Of a DNA stretch of 64,000 bases, positions 1-9,200 are shown in pieces. The position numbers and the translations under genes are program-made. A model generated the notes under the pieces. That model worked only from the letters and a program-made list of their open reading frames with translations. It was not told the DNA's origin and did no database searches. The DNA comes from Gluconobacter vitians (GTDB taxonomy: Bacteria; Pseudomonadota; Alphaproteobacteria; Acetobacterales; Acetobacteraceae): contig NZ_JABCQG010000006.1 in the NCBI RefSeq assembly GCF_015244565.1, positions 62,001 to 126,000 on the forward strand, given 5' to 3'. How positions within the stretch are numbered: the stretch's first letter is position 1; every line of letters starts with the position of its first letter.

Positions 1-19
1 ATATGTAACCGGATATTTC

Positions 20-946
20 ATGCAAGACCGAAACATTCCGTCCCATGGTGCTCCATTTTCCCTGCCTGTCGAGGTCTCGCACCTCACCAAGAGCTTTGGC
101 AGCTTCACGGCGCTGGATGACGTGTCCTTCTCGATCGCACAGGGCGAGACCGTGGCCCTGCTGGGGCGCAACGGGGCAGGCAAGTCCACGCTGATCGGAT
201 GCCTCATGGGTTTCCTGCTCGCGGATGGTGGCAATATCGACATCTTCGGTCACAGCATCGCTTCCCTGCCGCGTGAAATCCGCGCCCGCACAGGGTTCGT
301 ACCCCAGACGATGACCGGTTTTGGCACGTTCCGCGTCGCCCAGCTCATGGATTATATCGCCGCGTTCTACGGCGAGCTGCCTCCTGTCGATCCGACCCTG
401 ATGGCCTGGGCGGATCTCGATCCGAGAAAAATGGTCCGCTCCCTCTCCGGCGGGCAGAAACAGCGTCTGGCCATTGTGCTGGCCATGCGTCACAACCCCG
501 AGTTTCTGGTTCTGGACGAACCCGTCGCCAGCCTGGACCCACATGCCCGGCGCGACTTCATGAACCTGCTCGACAGCTATACGCAGCGGACAGGCGCCAG
601 CATCCTGATCTCGTCGCATATCCTGTCCGATCTCGAACGCCTGTGCTCCCGCCTGCTCTTTGTCCGGCAGGGTCGCGTCGTGCTTGACGTGCCGACCGAG
701 ACCTTCCGGGCCACGACCCGCTGGCTCGAACATCTCACGCCCGATCAGGTCCTCGCGGCGCTTCCAGCCGATATCCAGATCCTCGGCCAACGCCCTGACG
801 CCCTGCTGGTCCATGGCTGGACCGAAGACCTCGCACTCCCCAATGGGACTCAGACGGTCGTTCCGGATTTCGAGGACGCCTTTCTGGAAATCACAGCACC
901 CCGCACGGCCCGAGCAGAGGCGGAAACACCGGACGCTGCAGCATGA
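20..946 (+). CDS. ABC transporter ATP-binding protein
   Basis: Cytoplasmic ATPase subunit of an ABC transporter, 308 aa. Walker A GRNGAGKST lies at residues 49-57, the LSGGQ signature appears as SLSGGQKQR, Walker B with catalytic Glu is VLDEP, and the switch His is in SSHIL. This is one complete nucleotide-binding domain plus a C-terminal tail of about 70 residues, the layout of single-domain exporters of the CcmA/NatA-like class. The stop overlaps the ATG of the following membrane protein (ATGA at 943-946), so the two are translationally coupled and probably form one transporter. The substrate cannot be read from the sequence. The ATG at 20 is the first in frame. Confidence 0.9.
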   Translation: MQDRNIPSHGAPFSLPVEVSHLTKSFGSFTALDDVSFSIAQGETVALLGRNGAGKSTLIGCLMGFLLADGGNIDIFGHSIASLPREIRARTGFVPQTMTGFGTFRVAQLMDYIAAFYGELPPVDPTLMAWADLDPRKMVRSLSGGQKQRLAIVLAMRHNPEFLVLDEPVASLDPHARRDFMNLLDSYTQRTGASILISSHILSDLERLCSRLLFVRQGRVVLDVPTETFRATTRWLEHLTPDQVLAALPADIQILGQRPDALLVHGWTEDLALPNGTQTVVPDFEDAFLEITAPRTARAEAETPDAAA

Positions 947-2349
947 ACAGCTTCCTGCCCTCCGGCGCACTGGAACGCAGCGACATGCTCCGCGCGCTGC
1001 GCCTGTATGGGACGCGCGCCTTTTTTGTCGGCAATCCCATGATCTTCACGGCGGGGATTTTCATCCTGCTGGCAGTCATGACGGCACACGAGTTGCATAC
1101 GGCCCTCCTGACACAAAGTCTGGAAACGGCCCTCAAGCATTCCTCCATCCTGAATGCAGCTCTTGCTGCGACCTTCCTTCAGAGCTGCCTGCAGATCCAT
1201 GCCGGCAACCAGATCGGAGCCTCCCAGGCCCCGGCCGTTCCCGGCCTGCTTCACGCCGAAGCACGCGCGGCGGCCCTAATGTCCATGGTCGTCCTCGTCG
1301 CATTGTCGGGCCTGCTGGCCTGGAGCGGCGTGCCGCTGCATGACACACTGTTCTACACGCTGCTCAATACGGTCCCATCCGTCGCCCAGTGGTATGCACC
1401 GCCGCAGCAGAGTTCGCGTCGTCTCAAAGCCATCACGACCCTGACCGGCTTCGCGCTGCTGCTCGGTCTGATGCTCCTGACCTTTACAACCGACTTCCCT
1501 CTCTGGGCCCTGACACGTCCGGCCATCCTGACTGTTCCGTCCGACATCGCCATGATGGGCCTGCTGACAGCCGCCATCATGACGCTGCCGAACCGTCTGC
1601 ATTCCCCGGCCATGATGAGCCCTACGGACGGCATGACTGCCCCGGCAGCGGCTTTCCCGACACCAGACACCACGCCCCGCCTCGTGCCGCACGACCTGAG
1701 TTTCTATCAGCTGCGGCAGATGCTTCTCGCTCCCGCCTCTCCCACCACCCTGAAAAACGATCTGCTGATCAGCCTGTTCATGCCGGCCTGCGCCGTCATG
1801 ATCATGGCAAGCCTGCCATTGGGGCATGGCGGTTTCGGCACCCGTATTGCGCATCTGACGCCCGGCATGACCATCCTGATCGCCCTGCAGGACGGATGGA
1901 TCAGAACCCGGACACACTGGCCCCTGCTTCTGACGACCGGCCGTTTCGGCAGCCGGCTGGATTTTGTCCGTGCGGTTTTCACTGCCAAGGCCAGCAGGGT
2001 TCTCATGACAGCCCCGCTCCGGACCGTCAGCCTCATGCTGCCCATCACCCTTTTCAGACCGCTCGCGCCCACACATGCCCTGCTGGATGGCGCGGAACTC
2101 CTGATTGCCACGCTTGGCGTGACATTCTGCGGCTCGCTGCCTTTCCTCGTCATGAAACAGCCGCCCCAGAATCTGGTCGTCGCACTCAGCCTCGCGCCCG
2201 CCTTCATATTACAGCTCTGCAACCCGTTTATCCTCGGCGCGCGCATTTTCGGCCCGATCGCCCTGGGCATCGCGGCACTGGGCGCCGTGTGCTTCTTTCT
2301 TGTTCCGCCGCGGCTTGCGCGGGCTGACTGGCCTTACGAGACCGAATGA
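943..2349 (+). CDS. Polytopic membrane protein, probable permease of the preceding ABC ATPase
   Basis: A 468-aa hydrophobic protein with about 10 predicted membrane segments (for example near residues 30-50, 120-140 and 175-195). It is rich in Leu, Ala, Met and Thr and has no motif I can assign to a named family. The ATG overlaps the stop of the ATPase gene by 4 bases, so a permease role is inferred from context. Hydrophilic stretches near residues 150-175 and 230-260 probably form cytoplasmic loops. It could also be a membrane protein that only shares the transcript. Substrate unknown. Confidence 0.7.
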   Translation: MNSFLPSGALERSDMLRALRLYGTRAFFVGNPMIFTAGIFILLAVMTAHELHTALLTQSLETALKHSSILNAALAATFLQSCLQIHAGNQIGASQAPAVPGLLHAEARAAALMSMVVLVALSGLLAWSGVPLHDTLFYTLLNTVPSVAQWYAPPQQSSRRLKAITTLTGFALLLGLMLLTFTTDFPLWALTRPAILTVPSDIAMMGLLTAAIMTLPNRLHSPAMMSPTDGMTAPAAAFPTPDTTPRLVPHDLSFYQLRQMLLAPASPTTLKNDLLISLFMPACAVMIMASLPLGHGGFGTRIAHLTPGMTILIALQDGWIRTRTHWPLLLTTGRFGSRLDFVRAVFTAKASRVLMTAPLRTVSLMLPITLFRPLAPTHALLDGAELLIATLGVTFCGSLPFLVMKQPPQNLVVALSLAPAFILQLCNPFILGARIFGPIALGIAALGAVCFFLVPPRLARADWPYETE

Positions 2350-2454
2350 CCCTCGTTCCGCCCACATGGCCGCTCCCGGAGTTTCCGCTCCCGCGCCGGT
2401 CATGCTAGGGTCCGCGTCCTTTCCTTCCCTGTAGCAGCGTAGCAAGACCGACCC

Positions 2455-3705
2455 ATGCCAAAGAGTCCGTTCCTCCTCGAAGCCCAGGCCCGCGGCCTGA
2501 TCTTCCAGTGCACCGACCTCGACGCCCTCGACGAGGCCATGCTGGCCGGACCGATCACCGCCTATGTGGGTTTTGACCCCACCGCGGACTCCCTGCATGT
2601 CGGCAATGCACTCTCCATCATGGCACTCCGCCTGCTCCAAAAGCACGGCCATCGCCCGATCGCCCTGATGGGCGGCGGCACGGCCAAGATCGGCGATCCG
2701 TCCTTCCGCGACGAGGCCCGCTCCCTCATCACGAACGAGACGATCGCGCACAACATCGCCGGGATCGAAAAATCCCTGCGCCAGTTCATCACTTTCAGCG
2801 ATGAAGACCCGTCCAGCGGCGCCATCCTCGCCAACAATGCCGACTGGCTGGACAAGTTGTCCTACATCAACCTGCTGCAGGATGTGGGCGTGCATTTCTC
2901 GGTCAGCCGGATGCTGGGTTTCGACAGCGTGCGCCAGCGTCTGGAACGCGAGCAGGGCCTGACCTTTCTGGAGTTCAACTACTCCATCCTCCAGTCCTAT
3001 GATTTCCGCGAACTGAACCGCCGCCACGGCGCCGTCCTGCAGATGGGCGGCTCGGACCAATGGGGCAACATCGTCTCCGGCATTGATCTGACCCGTCGCA
3101 CGGACGGCAAGCAGATCTTCGGCCTGACCACTCCGCTCGTCACCACGTCCTCGGGCGCCAAGATGGGCAAGTCCGCCAAGGGCGCCACCTGGGTTCGTCC
3201 GGAGAAACTGCCAGCCTTCGAATACTGGCAGTTCTGGCGCAATACCGAGGACGCCGATGTCGGCCGCTTCCTCAAGTTCTTCACGGATCTTCCCGTTGAG
3301 GAATGTGAGCGTCTGGGCGCGCTCGAAGGCTCGGAGATCAACGAGGCCAAGAAGATCCTCGCGACCGAAGCCACCGCCATCTGCCACGGCCGCGCTGCCG
3401 CCGAAGAAGCAGCCGAAACAGCCCGCCGTGTCTTCGAACAGGGCTCCACACAGGCTGCCCTGCCGGAAATCGACCTGCCTGCCAACCTGATTGCCGAAGG
3501 CCTGCCCGCTTTCCGCGTCTTTCAGGAAGCCGGCCTTGCCGCCAGTGGCGGTGAGGCCCGCCGCCTGATCCGTGGTGGTGGCGGTCGCATCAACAATGTG
3601 GTGGTCTCGGACGAAAACCAGACCTTCACGCTTGATGATCTGCGGGACGGTGTTCTGAAGGTTTCGTCCGGCAAGAAGAAGCACATCCTGCTTCGTCCGG
3701 TCTGA
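2455..3705 (+). CDS. tyrS: Tyrosyl-tRNA synthetase
   Basis: Charges tRNA-Tyr with tyrosine in the cytoplasm. The 416-aa length fits bacterial TyrRS. The HIGH-like motif is HVGN (in DSLHVGNALS), the KMSKS loop reads KMGKS, and the tyrosine-pocket segment LQMGGSDQWGN is present. The C-terminus carries an S4-type RNA-binding domain (GGEARRLIRGGGGRINN). It sits 105 bases after the ABC permease gene with no clear terminator between. This is an ordinary housekeeping copy with no truncation or missing catalytic residue. Confidence 0.97.
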   Translation: MPKSPFLLEAQARGLIFQCTDLDALDEAMLAGPITAYVGFDPTADSLHVGNALSIMALRLLQKHGHRPIALMGGGTAKIGDPSFRDEARSLITNETIAHNIAGIEKSLRQFITFSDEDPSSGAILANNADWLDKLSYINLLQDVGVHFSVSRMLGFDSVRQRLEREQGLTFLEFNYSILQSYDFRELNRRHGAVLQMGGSDQWGNIVSGIDLTRRTDGKQIFGLTTPLVTTSSGAKMGKSAKGATWVRPEKLPAFEYWQFWRNTEDADVGRFLKFFTDLPVEECERLGALEGSEINEAKKILATEATAICHGRAAAEEAAETARRVFEQGSTQAALPEIDLPANLIAEGLPAFRVFQEAGLAASGGEARRLIRGGGGRINNVVVSDENQTFTLDDLRDGVLKVSSGKKKHILLRPV

Positions 3706-3720
3706 ACCCCGTCATGACCG

Positions 3721-4365
3721 ATGTCATCCGCGGCATCTGACACTGCACCCTGTTTTTCTCCGCTGGAAGAGGCAGCCTTGTCACGGGGCGCCCCCGATGG
3801 AGATGCAGCGCGGATGATGACGGAGCGGAAAAACTGGCGTGGCCTGCTGACCGACTGTGCAGGTCTGGCCTTCGCGGCTCTCTGGGCCGCACGCGGCGCA
3901 CAGGCAGCCACGCTTCCCATCCCCCTGACCGCTGCAATCCTCACCGTCCCGACGACCCTTCTCGTCCTGGGCTTCATCCGGCGCGACCTTGTGCTCCGAC
4001 ATCCCGAAATCTCCCTTGACCCGAAACTGACGCGCCGCATCAAGATCCTGCGTTTCGTGGGGATTTTCATCGCCGCATCATGGACACATGCCCATCACCG
4101 GGTGGACCTGTTCTATCCGCTTCTCGGAGCCATCATCGGCCTGTCCTACATTCCGCTGGGCCGCGCCCTGAGAGAACCGGTCCATATCGTCATGGGGGGC
4201 GCCATCGTCCTGATTTCCGGCCTTTCCATGCTCCTGCCCGAACCGCACCACCTTGAAGTCGCGGGTTTCGGCACAGCCATCGCCATCTGGGCCGGAAGCG
4301 CCATGCGCCTGTGGCGTTCCGGCGTGTTCTTGACCCCGGGCATGTCCTCAACCACCCTCACCTGA
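3721..4365 (+). CDS. Small polytopic membrane protein of unknown function
   Basis: A 214-aa protein with four or five hydrophobic segments after residue 40 and charged loops (FIRRDLVLRHPE, DPKLTRRIK). No family recognised. It starts 15 bases after tyrS. Its stop overlaps the start of the sensor kinase (TGATG at 4363-4367), so it is probably co-translated with the two-component pair and may be an accessory membrane sensor. The first 31 residues are atypical (Ser/Ala/Asp-rich); an alternative start is the ATG pair near 3814, which would leave a conventional membrane protein of about 183 aa. Confidence 0.6.
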   Translation: MSSAASDTAPCFSPLEEAALSRGAPDGDAARMMTERKNWRGLLTDCAGLAFAALWAARGAQAATLPIPLTAAILTVPTTLLVLGFIRRDLVLRHPEISLDPKLTRRIKILRFVGIFIAASWTHAHHRVDLFYPLLGAIIGLSYIPLGRALREPVHIVMGGAIVLISGLSMLLPEPHHLEVAGFGTAIAIWAGSAMRLWRSGVFLTPGMSSTTLT

Positions 4366-5489
4366 TGGCCACAGATTCCCTCTCCCGCCATCTGGCGGAC
4401 CGCAAAACGCCGTGGCCCCATTTCAACCAGTATCTGGTGGCCTATCTGAGCTACCTGCTGTTTTATCCGGTCCCCTGGCTGCTGGGCTATCACCGTCCCA
4501 CGCTTGCCGGCGTCCTGTTCTCCACGGCCGCCATGCTGGTTTTCCTGCTGGTCTATTTCGCGCCCTACCGGAAAGATCGGTATTACGGCTACGGCGAAAT
4601 CATCCTGACCGACCTGATCGGCTATGCCTGTGCCTGGACGCATGGCGACTGGGAGGTCTACTGCATTTTCGCCGCCGGAATGTGCGCTCGCCTGCCCGGA
4701 AAGCGGCAGTCCATCACAATGGTCATCCTGCTGCAGGTCGTCCTGATCATCTCCGGGCATTTCCGCCATAAAACCACGCTGGAAGTCATTCCCAGCGCCT
4801 TTTTCAGCATCATCACCTATATGGGCACGCTGGTGCAGTGGCAGCTCGGCATCCGCAATTTCGAGCTTCGCGAAGCCCAGAATGAGATCCGCACTCTCGC
4901 CACGACTGCCGAGCGCGAACGCATTGCCCGTGATCTGCATGATCTTCTCGGCCATTCCCTGACGGTCATTTCCGTAAAAGCCGAACTGGCCGACCGGCTG
5001 TTTTCGAGCGATACCGCCCGGGCGAGACAGGAACTCACCGAGATCAGCCAGATCGCCCGCACCTCCCTGCGCGAAGTCCGGGACGCCGTCTCCGGCATGA
5101 ACGGCGCGTCCCTGCAACGCGAACTGGACCGTGCCCGCAAGGCCCTGAACACGGCGGGCATCACGCTTGTTCTGAACAGCCCCGGACCAGCCGCCGATCA
5201 GCCGCAGAACAGCGTGCTCGCCCTGGCCCTGCGCGAAGCCGTCACGAATGTCATCCGTCATTCCGACGCCCGGACCTGTACCCTGACCTTCCAGCAGAAC
5301 GCGGAAGGCCATATTCACACCTTCACCCTCGAAGACGACGGCCCGCTCCAGGCCCCACAACCAGCCCGCAGCATCGTCGAAGGCAACGGCCTGCGCGGCA
5401 TGCGCGCCCGGCTTGCCGCCTCAGGCGGTACGCTGACCCTTTCCCCCCAGCCCCAGGGCTTCAAGCTGACTGCAACGACACTCCCATGA
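4365..5489 (+). CDS. DesK-like sensor histidine kinase (HisKA_3 type)
   Basis: A 374-aa membrane histidine kinase. The N-terminal ~165 residues hold about five membrane segments. The dimerisation/phosphoacceptor helix is of the NarL/DesK class, with the phospho-His in RDLHDLLGHSL, followed by a compact HATPase domain (NVIRHSDA N-box, then EDDGP and GNGLRGMRARL). The start chosen is the ATG at 4365, which overlaps the preceding stop; an upstream in-frame start at 4311 would run inside the previous gene. It overlaps its response regulator by 4 bases. The stimulus is unknown. DesK senses membrane lipid order in Bacillus, which is only an analogy here. Confidence 0.88.
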   Translation: MATDSLSRHLADRKTPWPHFNQYLVAYLSYLLFYPVPWLLGYHRPTLAGVLFSTAAMLVFLLVYFAPYRKDRYYGYGEIILTDLIGYACAWTHGDWEVYCIFAAGMCARLPGKRQSITMVILLQVVLIISGHFRHKTTLEVIPSAFFSIITYMGTLVQWQLGIRNFELREAQNEIRTLATTAERERIARDLHDLLGHSLTVISVKAELADRLFSSDTARARQELTEISQIARTSLREVRDAVSGMNGASLQRELDRARKALNTAGITLVLNSPGPAADQPQNSVLALALREAVTNVIRHSDARTCTLTFQQNAEGHIHTFTLEDDGPLQAPQPARSIVEGNGLRGMRARLAASGGTLTLSPQPQGFKLTATTLP

Positions 5490-6091
5490 TCCGCCTCATC
5501 CTCGCCGAAGACCAGACCATGCTCCTCGATGCGTTCGAGGCCCTGCTGCAACTCGAAGACGACATCAAAATCGTCGGACGGGCGACGGACGGGCGCGAGG
5601 CGCTCGACCTGATCCGCGAACACCGCCCCGATGTCGTCCTGACCGATATCGAAATGCCCCACGTCACCGGCATCGAGCTTGCGGAAAAGATCCTTCAGGA
5701 AGGCCTACCCAGCCGCGTGATGATCGTAACGACCTTCGGCCGCTCCGGCTATCTGCGCCGCGCGCTTCAGGCCGGCGTGCGCGGCTACATGCTCAAGGAC
5801 GCACCCATCACGCAGCTTGCCGCCGCCATCCGCAAGGTCGCGGCAGGCGGCCGGGCCATCGCACCCGACCTGGCCGAAGCCGTCTGGGACGCCCTGCCCG
5901 ACCCGCTCTCCGAACGCGAACGCGCCATGCTCCGCCTCGCCGAAGCAGGACGCACCAACCGCGAAATCGCCGAGGAACTGTCCCTCTCTTCCGGCACGGT
6001 CCGCAACTACTTCTCGGAAATCGTGCAGAAACTCGATGCCCGCAACCGCATCGAGGCCGGACGGATCGCCCGGGCGAATGGCTGGCTCTGA
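5486..6091 (+). CDS. NarL/DesR-family response regulator
   Basis: A 201-aa two-domain regulator. The receiver (residues 1-120) has the acidic pair ED near residue 8, the phospho-acceptor Asp in VVLTDIEMP, and the Lys of the MLKDAP loop. The C-terminal LuxR-type helix-turn-helix reads LSERERAMLRLAEAG then NREIAEELSLSSGTVRN. The start overlaps the kinase stop (ATGA at 5486-5489), so the pair is coupled. The ABC transporter genes upstream of tyrS are plausible targets by analogy with DesKR-type systems that control neighbouring ABC exporters, but no operator was identified. Confidence 0.92.
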   Translation: MIRLILAEDQTMLLDAFEALLQLEDDIKIVGRATDGREALDLIREHRPDVVLTDIEMPHVTGIELAEKILQEGLPSRVMIVTTFGRSGYLRRALQAGVRGYMLKDAPITQLAAAIRKVAAGGRAIAPDLAEAVWDALPDPLSERERAMLRLAEAGRTNREIAEELSLSSGTVRNYFSEIVQKLDARNRIEAGRIARANGWL

Positions 6092-6185
6092 GACAGACAG
6101 GAAGACCAGCCCGCTAATGAAGGCTCTCCCTGAAGTTTGCCCGGTCATGATAGGATAGCCTGCAACTACTGGCGAAAGACTTTTC

Positions 6186-6608
6186 ATGCATCTTCTCGCG
6201 CTCATCGGGGCAGCGTTTCTGGTCTACTGGGTCCTGAGCCATCTGGGACTTGTCTTCGGCCTCATTTTTGTTTTCGCCAAATTCATCATTCTCGCGCTTG
6301 GGGCCCTGGTCCTGCTGGGCCTCGTGATGCAGATGATCTCGGGAAAGAAGGATGCGGAAGGCCCCGATCAGAAAACAGCGGGCACTCCTTTCGAAGAGCC
6401 TCCTGCGGACCGGACATGGTTCGAAGTCCTCGGGGTCAGCGAGTTCGCGTCACCCGACGAAATCAAACGCGCCTATCGCGATCTGATCCGCCAGTACCAT
6501 CCGGACAAAGTCAGCGCGATGGGCGAGAAAATCCGCGAACTGGCCATGCGCGAGACACAACTTATCAACGCCGCTTTTCAGGAAGCACGCCTCAGCCGCG
6601 GCTTCTGA
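6186..6608 (+). CDS. Membrane-anchored J-domain protein
   Basis: A 140-aa protein with two N-terminal hydrophobic segments (residues about 4-25 and 28-50), a short polar linker, and a C-terminal J-domain (about 76-140) with the HPD motif at residues 105-107 (RQYHPDK). J-domains stimulate Hsp70 (DnaK) ATP hydrolysis, so this should recruit DnaK to the inner membrane, resembling DjlA in domain logic but without the DjlA central region. It is transcribed toward the UvrA-like gene 66 bases downstream. Specific clients are not evident. Confidence 0.85.
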   Translation: MHLLALIGAAFLVYWVLSHLGLVFGLIFVFAKFIILALGALVLLGLVMQMISGKKDAEGPDQKTAGTPFEEPPADRTWFEVLGVSEFASPDEIKRAYRDLIRQYHPDKVSAMGEKIRELAMRETQLINAAFQEARLSRGF

Positions 6609-6644
6609 AGCGTGGTTTGTGTACTCTGATGTCTGACGGGTCTA

Positions 6645-6670
6645 CACTCCTGCGGACATCATCAGGAGTG
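6645..6670 (+). promoter_or_regulatory. Inverted repeat masking the RBS of the UvrA-like gene
   Basis: An 8-bp perfect inverted repeat, CACTCCTG (6645-6652) and CAGGAGTG (6663-6670), separated by 10 bases. The right arm contains the AGGAG ribosome binding site that lies 6 bases before the ATG at 6675. In RNA the hairpin would pair the Shine-Dalgarno sequence. It could instead be a DNA operator; the sequence alone does not decide. Confidence 0.5.
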
Positions 6671-6674
6671 CACC

Positions 6675-9200
6675 ATGTCCCAGACGCCCTCGCCCCATGA
6701 GATGATCCGCGTCAGAGGGGCGCGGGAACACAATCTGGAAAACGTGGATGTGGACCTGCCACGCGACAAGCTTGTCGTCGTCACCGGCGTCTCCGGGTCC
6801 GGCAAATCCTCGCTGGCCTTCGGGACGATCTATGCCGAGGCCCAGCGACGCTATCTGGAGTCCGTCTCCCCCTATGCCAGGCGCCTGTTCGATCAGATGC
6901 CGGTTCCGGTCGTGGCCTCCATCGACGGACTGCCGCCCGCCGTCGCGCTTCAGCAGCAGCGCGGCGGAAGCAGCAGCCGCTCCAGCGTCGGCAGCCTGAC
7001 GACGCTCTCGAACCTGCTGCGGATGCTCTATTCCCGCGCCGGCACCTATCCGCCCGACCTGTCACGGCTGGAAGCGGAGTCCTTTTCCCCCAACACACCC
7101 ATGGGCGCCTGCCCGAAATGTCACGGGCTGGGGCGTATCTATGACGTCACGGAAAAGACGCTCGTCCCCGATGACAGCCTGAGCATCCGCGACCGCGCCG
7201 TCGCAGCGTGGCCCACGGCATGGCAGGGGCAGAACTTCCGCGACATTCTCATCACCAGGGGCGTGGATGTAGACTGCCCCTGGCGCGACCTGCCGAAAAA
7301 GACGCGGGACTGGATCCTCTTTACCGAGGAAACGCCGACCGAACCCGTCTATCCGGGAGGCACCCACGCTCAGGTCGTAGACGCCATCAAACGCGGCATC
7401 CCGGCCGATTACAACGGCACATTCAGCGGTGCACGGCGCTACGTCCTGCACACCTTCACGCAGTCGCAGAGCGAGAAGATGCGTAAACGTGCGGCATCCT
7501 TCATGGTCTCCGCACCCTGCCCGGTCTGTCATGGCCAGCGCCTGAATCCCGATGCCCTGCGTGTGACCTTCGACGGGCTGAACATCGCCGACTTCTCAAG
7601 CCGCACGCTCGAAGACATCGCCGCCTCACTCCGCACATCCGCCCAAACCCTTGCGAACGGAAAAGACGCCACGGCCGTAGCCGCACGCGGCATGGTCGAA
7701 GCCATGATCGAGCGCATCGACGTGCTGCTGGATCTGGGTCTGGGCTATCTCCAGCTCGACCGCGGCGTGCAGACACTCTCGCCCGGCGAATACCAGCGTC
7801 TGCGGCTCGGCACCCAGATCCGCTCGAACCTGTTTGGCGTGGTCTATGTGCTGGACGAACCCAGTTCCGGCCTGCATCCCGCTGACACGCAGGCCCTTCT
7901 GCGGGCCTTGGACGGACTGCGCGATGCGGGCAATTCGCTGATCGTGGTCGAGCATAATCCGGACGTCATCCGCCGCGCGGAATGGCTGGTGGATGTCGGC
8001 CCGGATGCTGGCGAACGGGGTGGCCGCATTCTCTATAGCGGCCTACCAGACGGACTGCGGGACGTGAAGGAGTCCCGTACACGCCCCTATCTGTTCGGCA
8101 CGGTCCAGCCCCGCACCACACCGGTTCGCAAGCCGACCGGCACGCTGGAACTGACCGATATCTGCTGGAACAATCTGGACCACCTGGCCCTGACACTCCC
8201 GCTCGGAGTGCTGGTCTCGGTGACGGGGGTTTCAGGCTCCGGAAAATCCAGTCTCGTCGGACAAGCGCTCGTCTCCATCATGGCCCGCACTCTCGGCCAG
8301 AAAGTGGACATCGAACCCGACGACGACAGCACGGATGATGCCCCGCCCCCCGAACATCGCGAGCCCAAAGGGAACGTTTCGGGCGGAACAGGACCGATCA
8401 AACGCATGGTCATGATCGACCAGAAGCCGATCGGACGGACCCCGCGTTCCAATCCCGCCACCTATACCGGCCTGTTCGACACGATCCGCCGCCTGTTTGC
8501 CGAAACGCCGGAAGCAAAGAAACGCCGTTTCGATGCCGGATGGTTCTCCTTCAACGTCGCCAAGGGAAGGTGTCCGCGCTGTGAAGGCGTAGGGACGGTG
8601 GATGTGGAGCTTCTGTTCCTGCCGACAGTGCAGACGCCCTGTCCCGTCTGCCACGGCAGTCGCTACAAACCCGAAGTTCTGGAAGTCCTGTGGAACGGGC
8701 ACAGCATTGCAGACGTGCTCGGCCTGAGCATCGACGATGCCTGTGACGTCTTCGCGGATGTACCTGTTCTGGCACGCGGCTTCGACACCCTGCGTCGCGG
8801 CGGGCTGGGCTATCTCCGGCTCGGACAGCCCGCCACCGAACTGTCAGGCGGCGAAGCGCAGCGTATCAAGCTTGCAACCGAGCTTCAGAAACAGCGCAAC
8901 GGACACATCCTCTATGTCTTGGATGAACCCACGACCGGCCTGCATCCCGCCGATGTGGACCGCCTGATGCTCCAGCTTCAGGCGCTGGTCGATCAGGGCA
9001 ATACGGTCGTTCTGGCCGAGCACGACATGCGCGTGGCAGCGGCCAGTGACTGGATCATCGATCTCGGCCCCGGTGCAGGACGCAAGGGCGGCCGGATCGT
9101 GGCATCAGGAACGCCGGAAGATGTTGCGGCCTCGGAACACAGCGTCACCGCCCCGTTCCTCCGCCGCTACGTTTACCCCGGATCTCAGGACGCCGGGTGA
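6675..9200 (+). CDS. UvrA-like ABC ATPase (short, UvrA2-type)
   Basis: An 841-aa protein with two ABC modules as in UvrA. The first Walker [10 protein letters not shown] is at residues 38-46 and a second GVSGSGKSS lies near residue 515. LSPGEYQR and LSGGEAQR signatures, [11 protein letters not shown] and [11 protein letters not shown] Walker B segments, and zinc-binding CPKC/CPVC and CPRC/CPVC pairs are all present. Canonical UvrA is about 940 aa; the missing length suggests loss or reduction of the UvrB-interaction region, as in UvrA2-type proteins linked to drug or DNA-damage tolerance. Function in canonical excision repair is therefore uncertain. The 3' end overlaps lutC on the other strand by 16 bases. 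Start is the ATG with AGGAG 6 bases upstream. Confidence 0.85.
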   Translation: MSQTPSPHEMIRVRGAREHNLENVDVDLPRDKLVVVTGVSGSGKSSLAFGTIYAEAQRRYLESVSPYARRLFDQMPVPVVASIDGLPPAVALQQQRGGSSSRSSVGSLTTLSNLLRMLYSRAGTYPPDLSRLEAESFSPNTPMGACPKCHGLGRIYDVTEKTLVPDDSLSIRDRAVAAWPTAWQGQNFRDILITRGVDVDCPWRDLPKKTRDWILFTEETPTEPVYPGGTHAQVVDAIKRGIPADYNGTFSGARRYVLHTFTQSQSEKMRKRAASFMVSAPCPVCHGQRLNPDALRVTFDGLNIADFSSRTLEDIAASLRTSAQTLANGKDATAVAARGMVEAMIERIDVLLDLGLGYLQLDRGVQTLSPGEYQRLRLGTQIRSNLFGVVYVLDEPSSGLHPADTQALLRALDGLRDAGNSLIVVEHNPDVIRRAEWLVDVGPDAGERGGRILYSGLPDGLRDVKESRTRPYLFGTVQPRTTPVRKPTGTLELTDICWNNLDHLALTLPLGVLVSVTGVSGSGKSSLVGQALVSIMARTLGQKVDIEPDDDSTDDAPPPEHREPKGNVSGGTGPIKRMVMIDQKPIGRTPRSNPATYTGLFDTIRRLFAETPEAKKRRFDAGWFSFNVAKGRCPRCEGVGTVDVELLFLPTVQTPCPVCHGSRYKPEVLEVLWNGHSIADVLGLSIDDACDVFADVPVLARGFDTLRRGGLGYLRLGQPATELSGGEAQRIKLATELQKQRNGHILYVLDEPTTGLHPADVDRLMLQLQALVDQGNTVVLAEHDMRVAAASDWIIDLGPGAGRKGGRIVASGTPEDVAASEHSVTAPFLRRYVYPGSQDAG

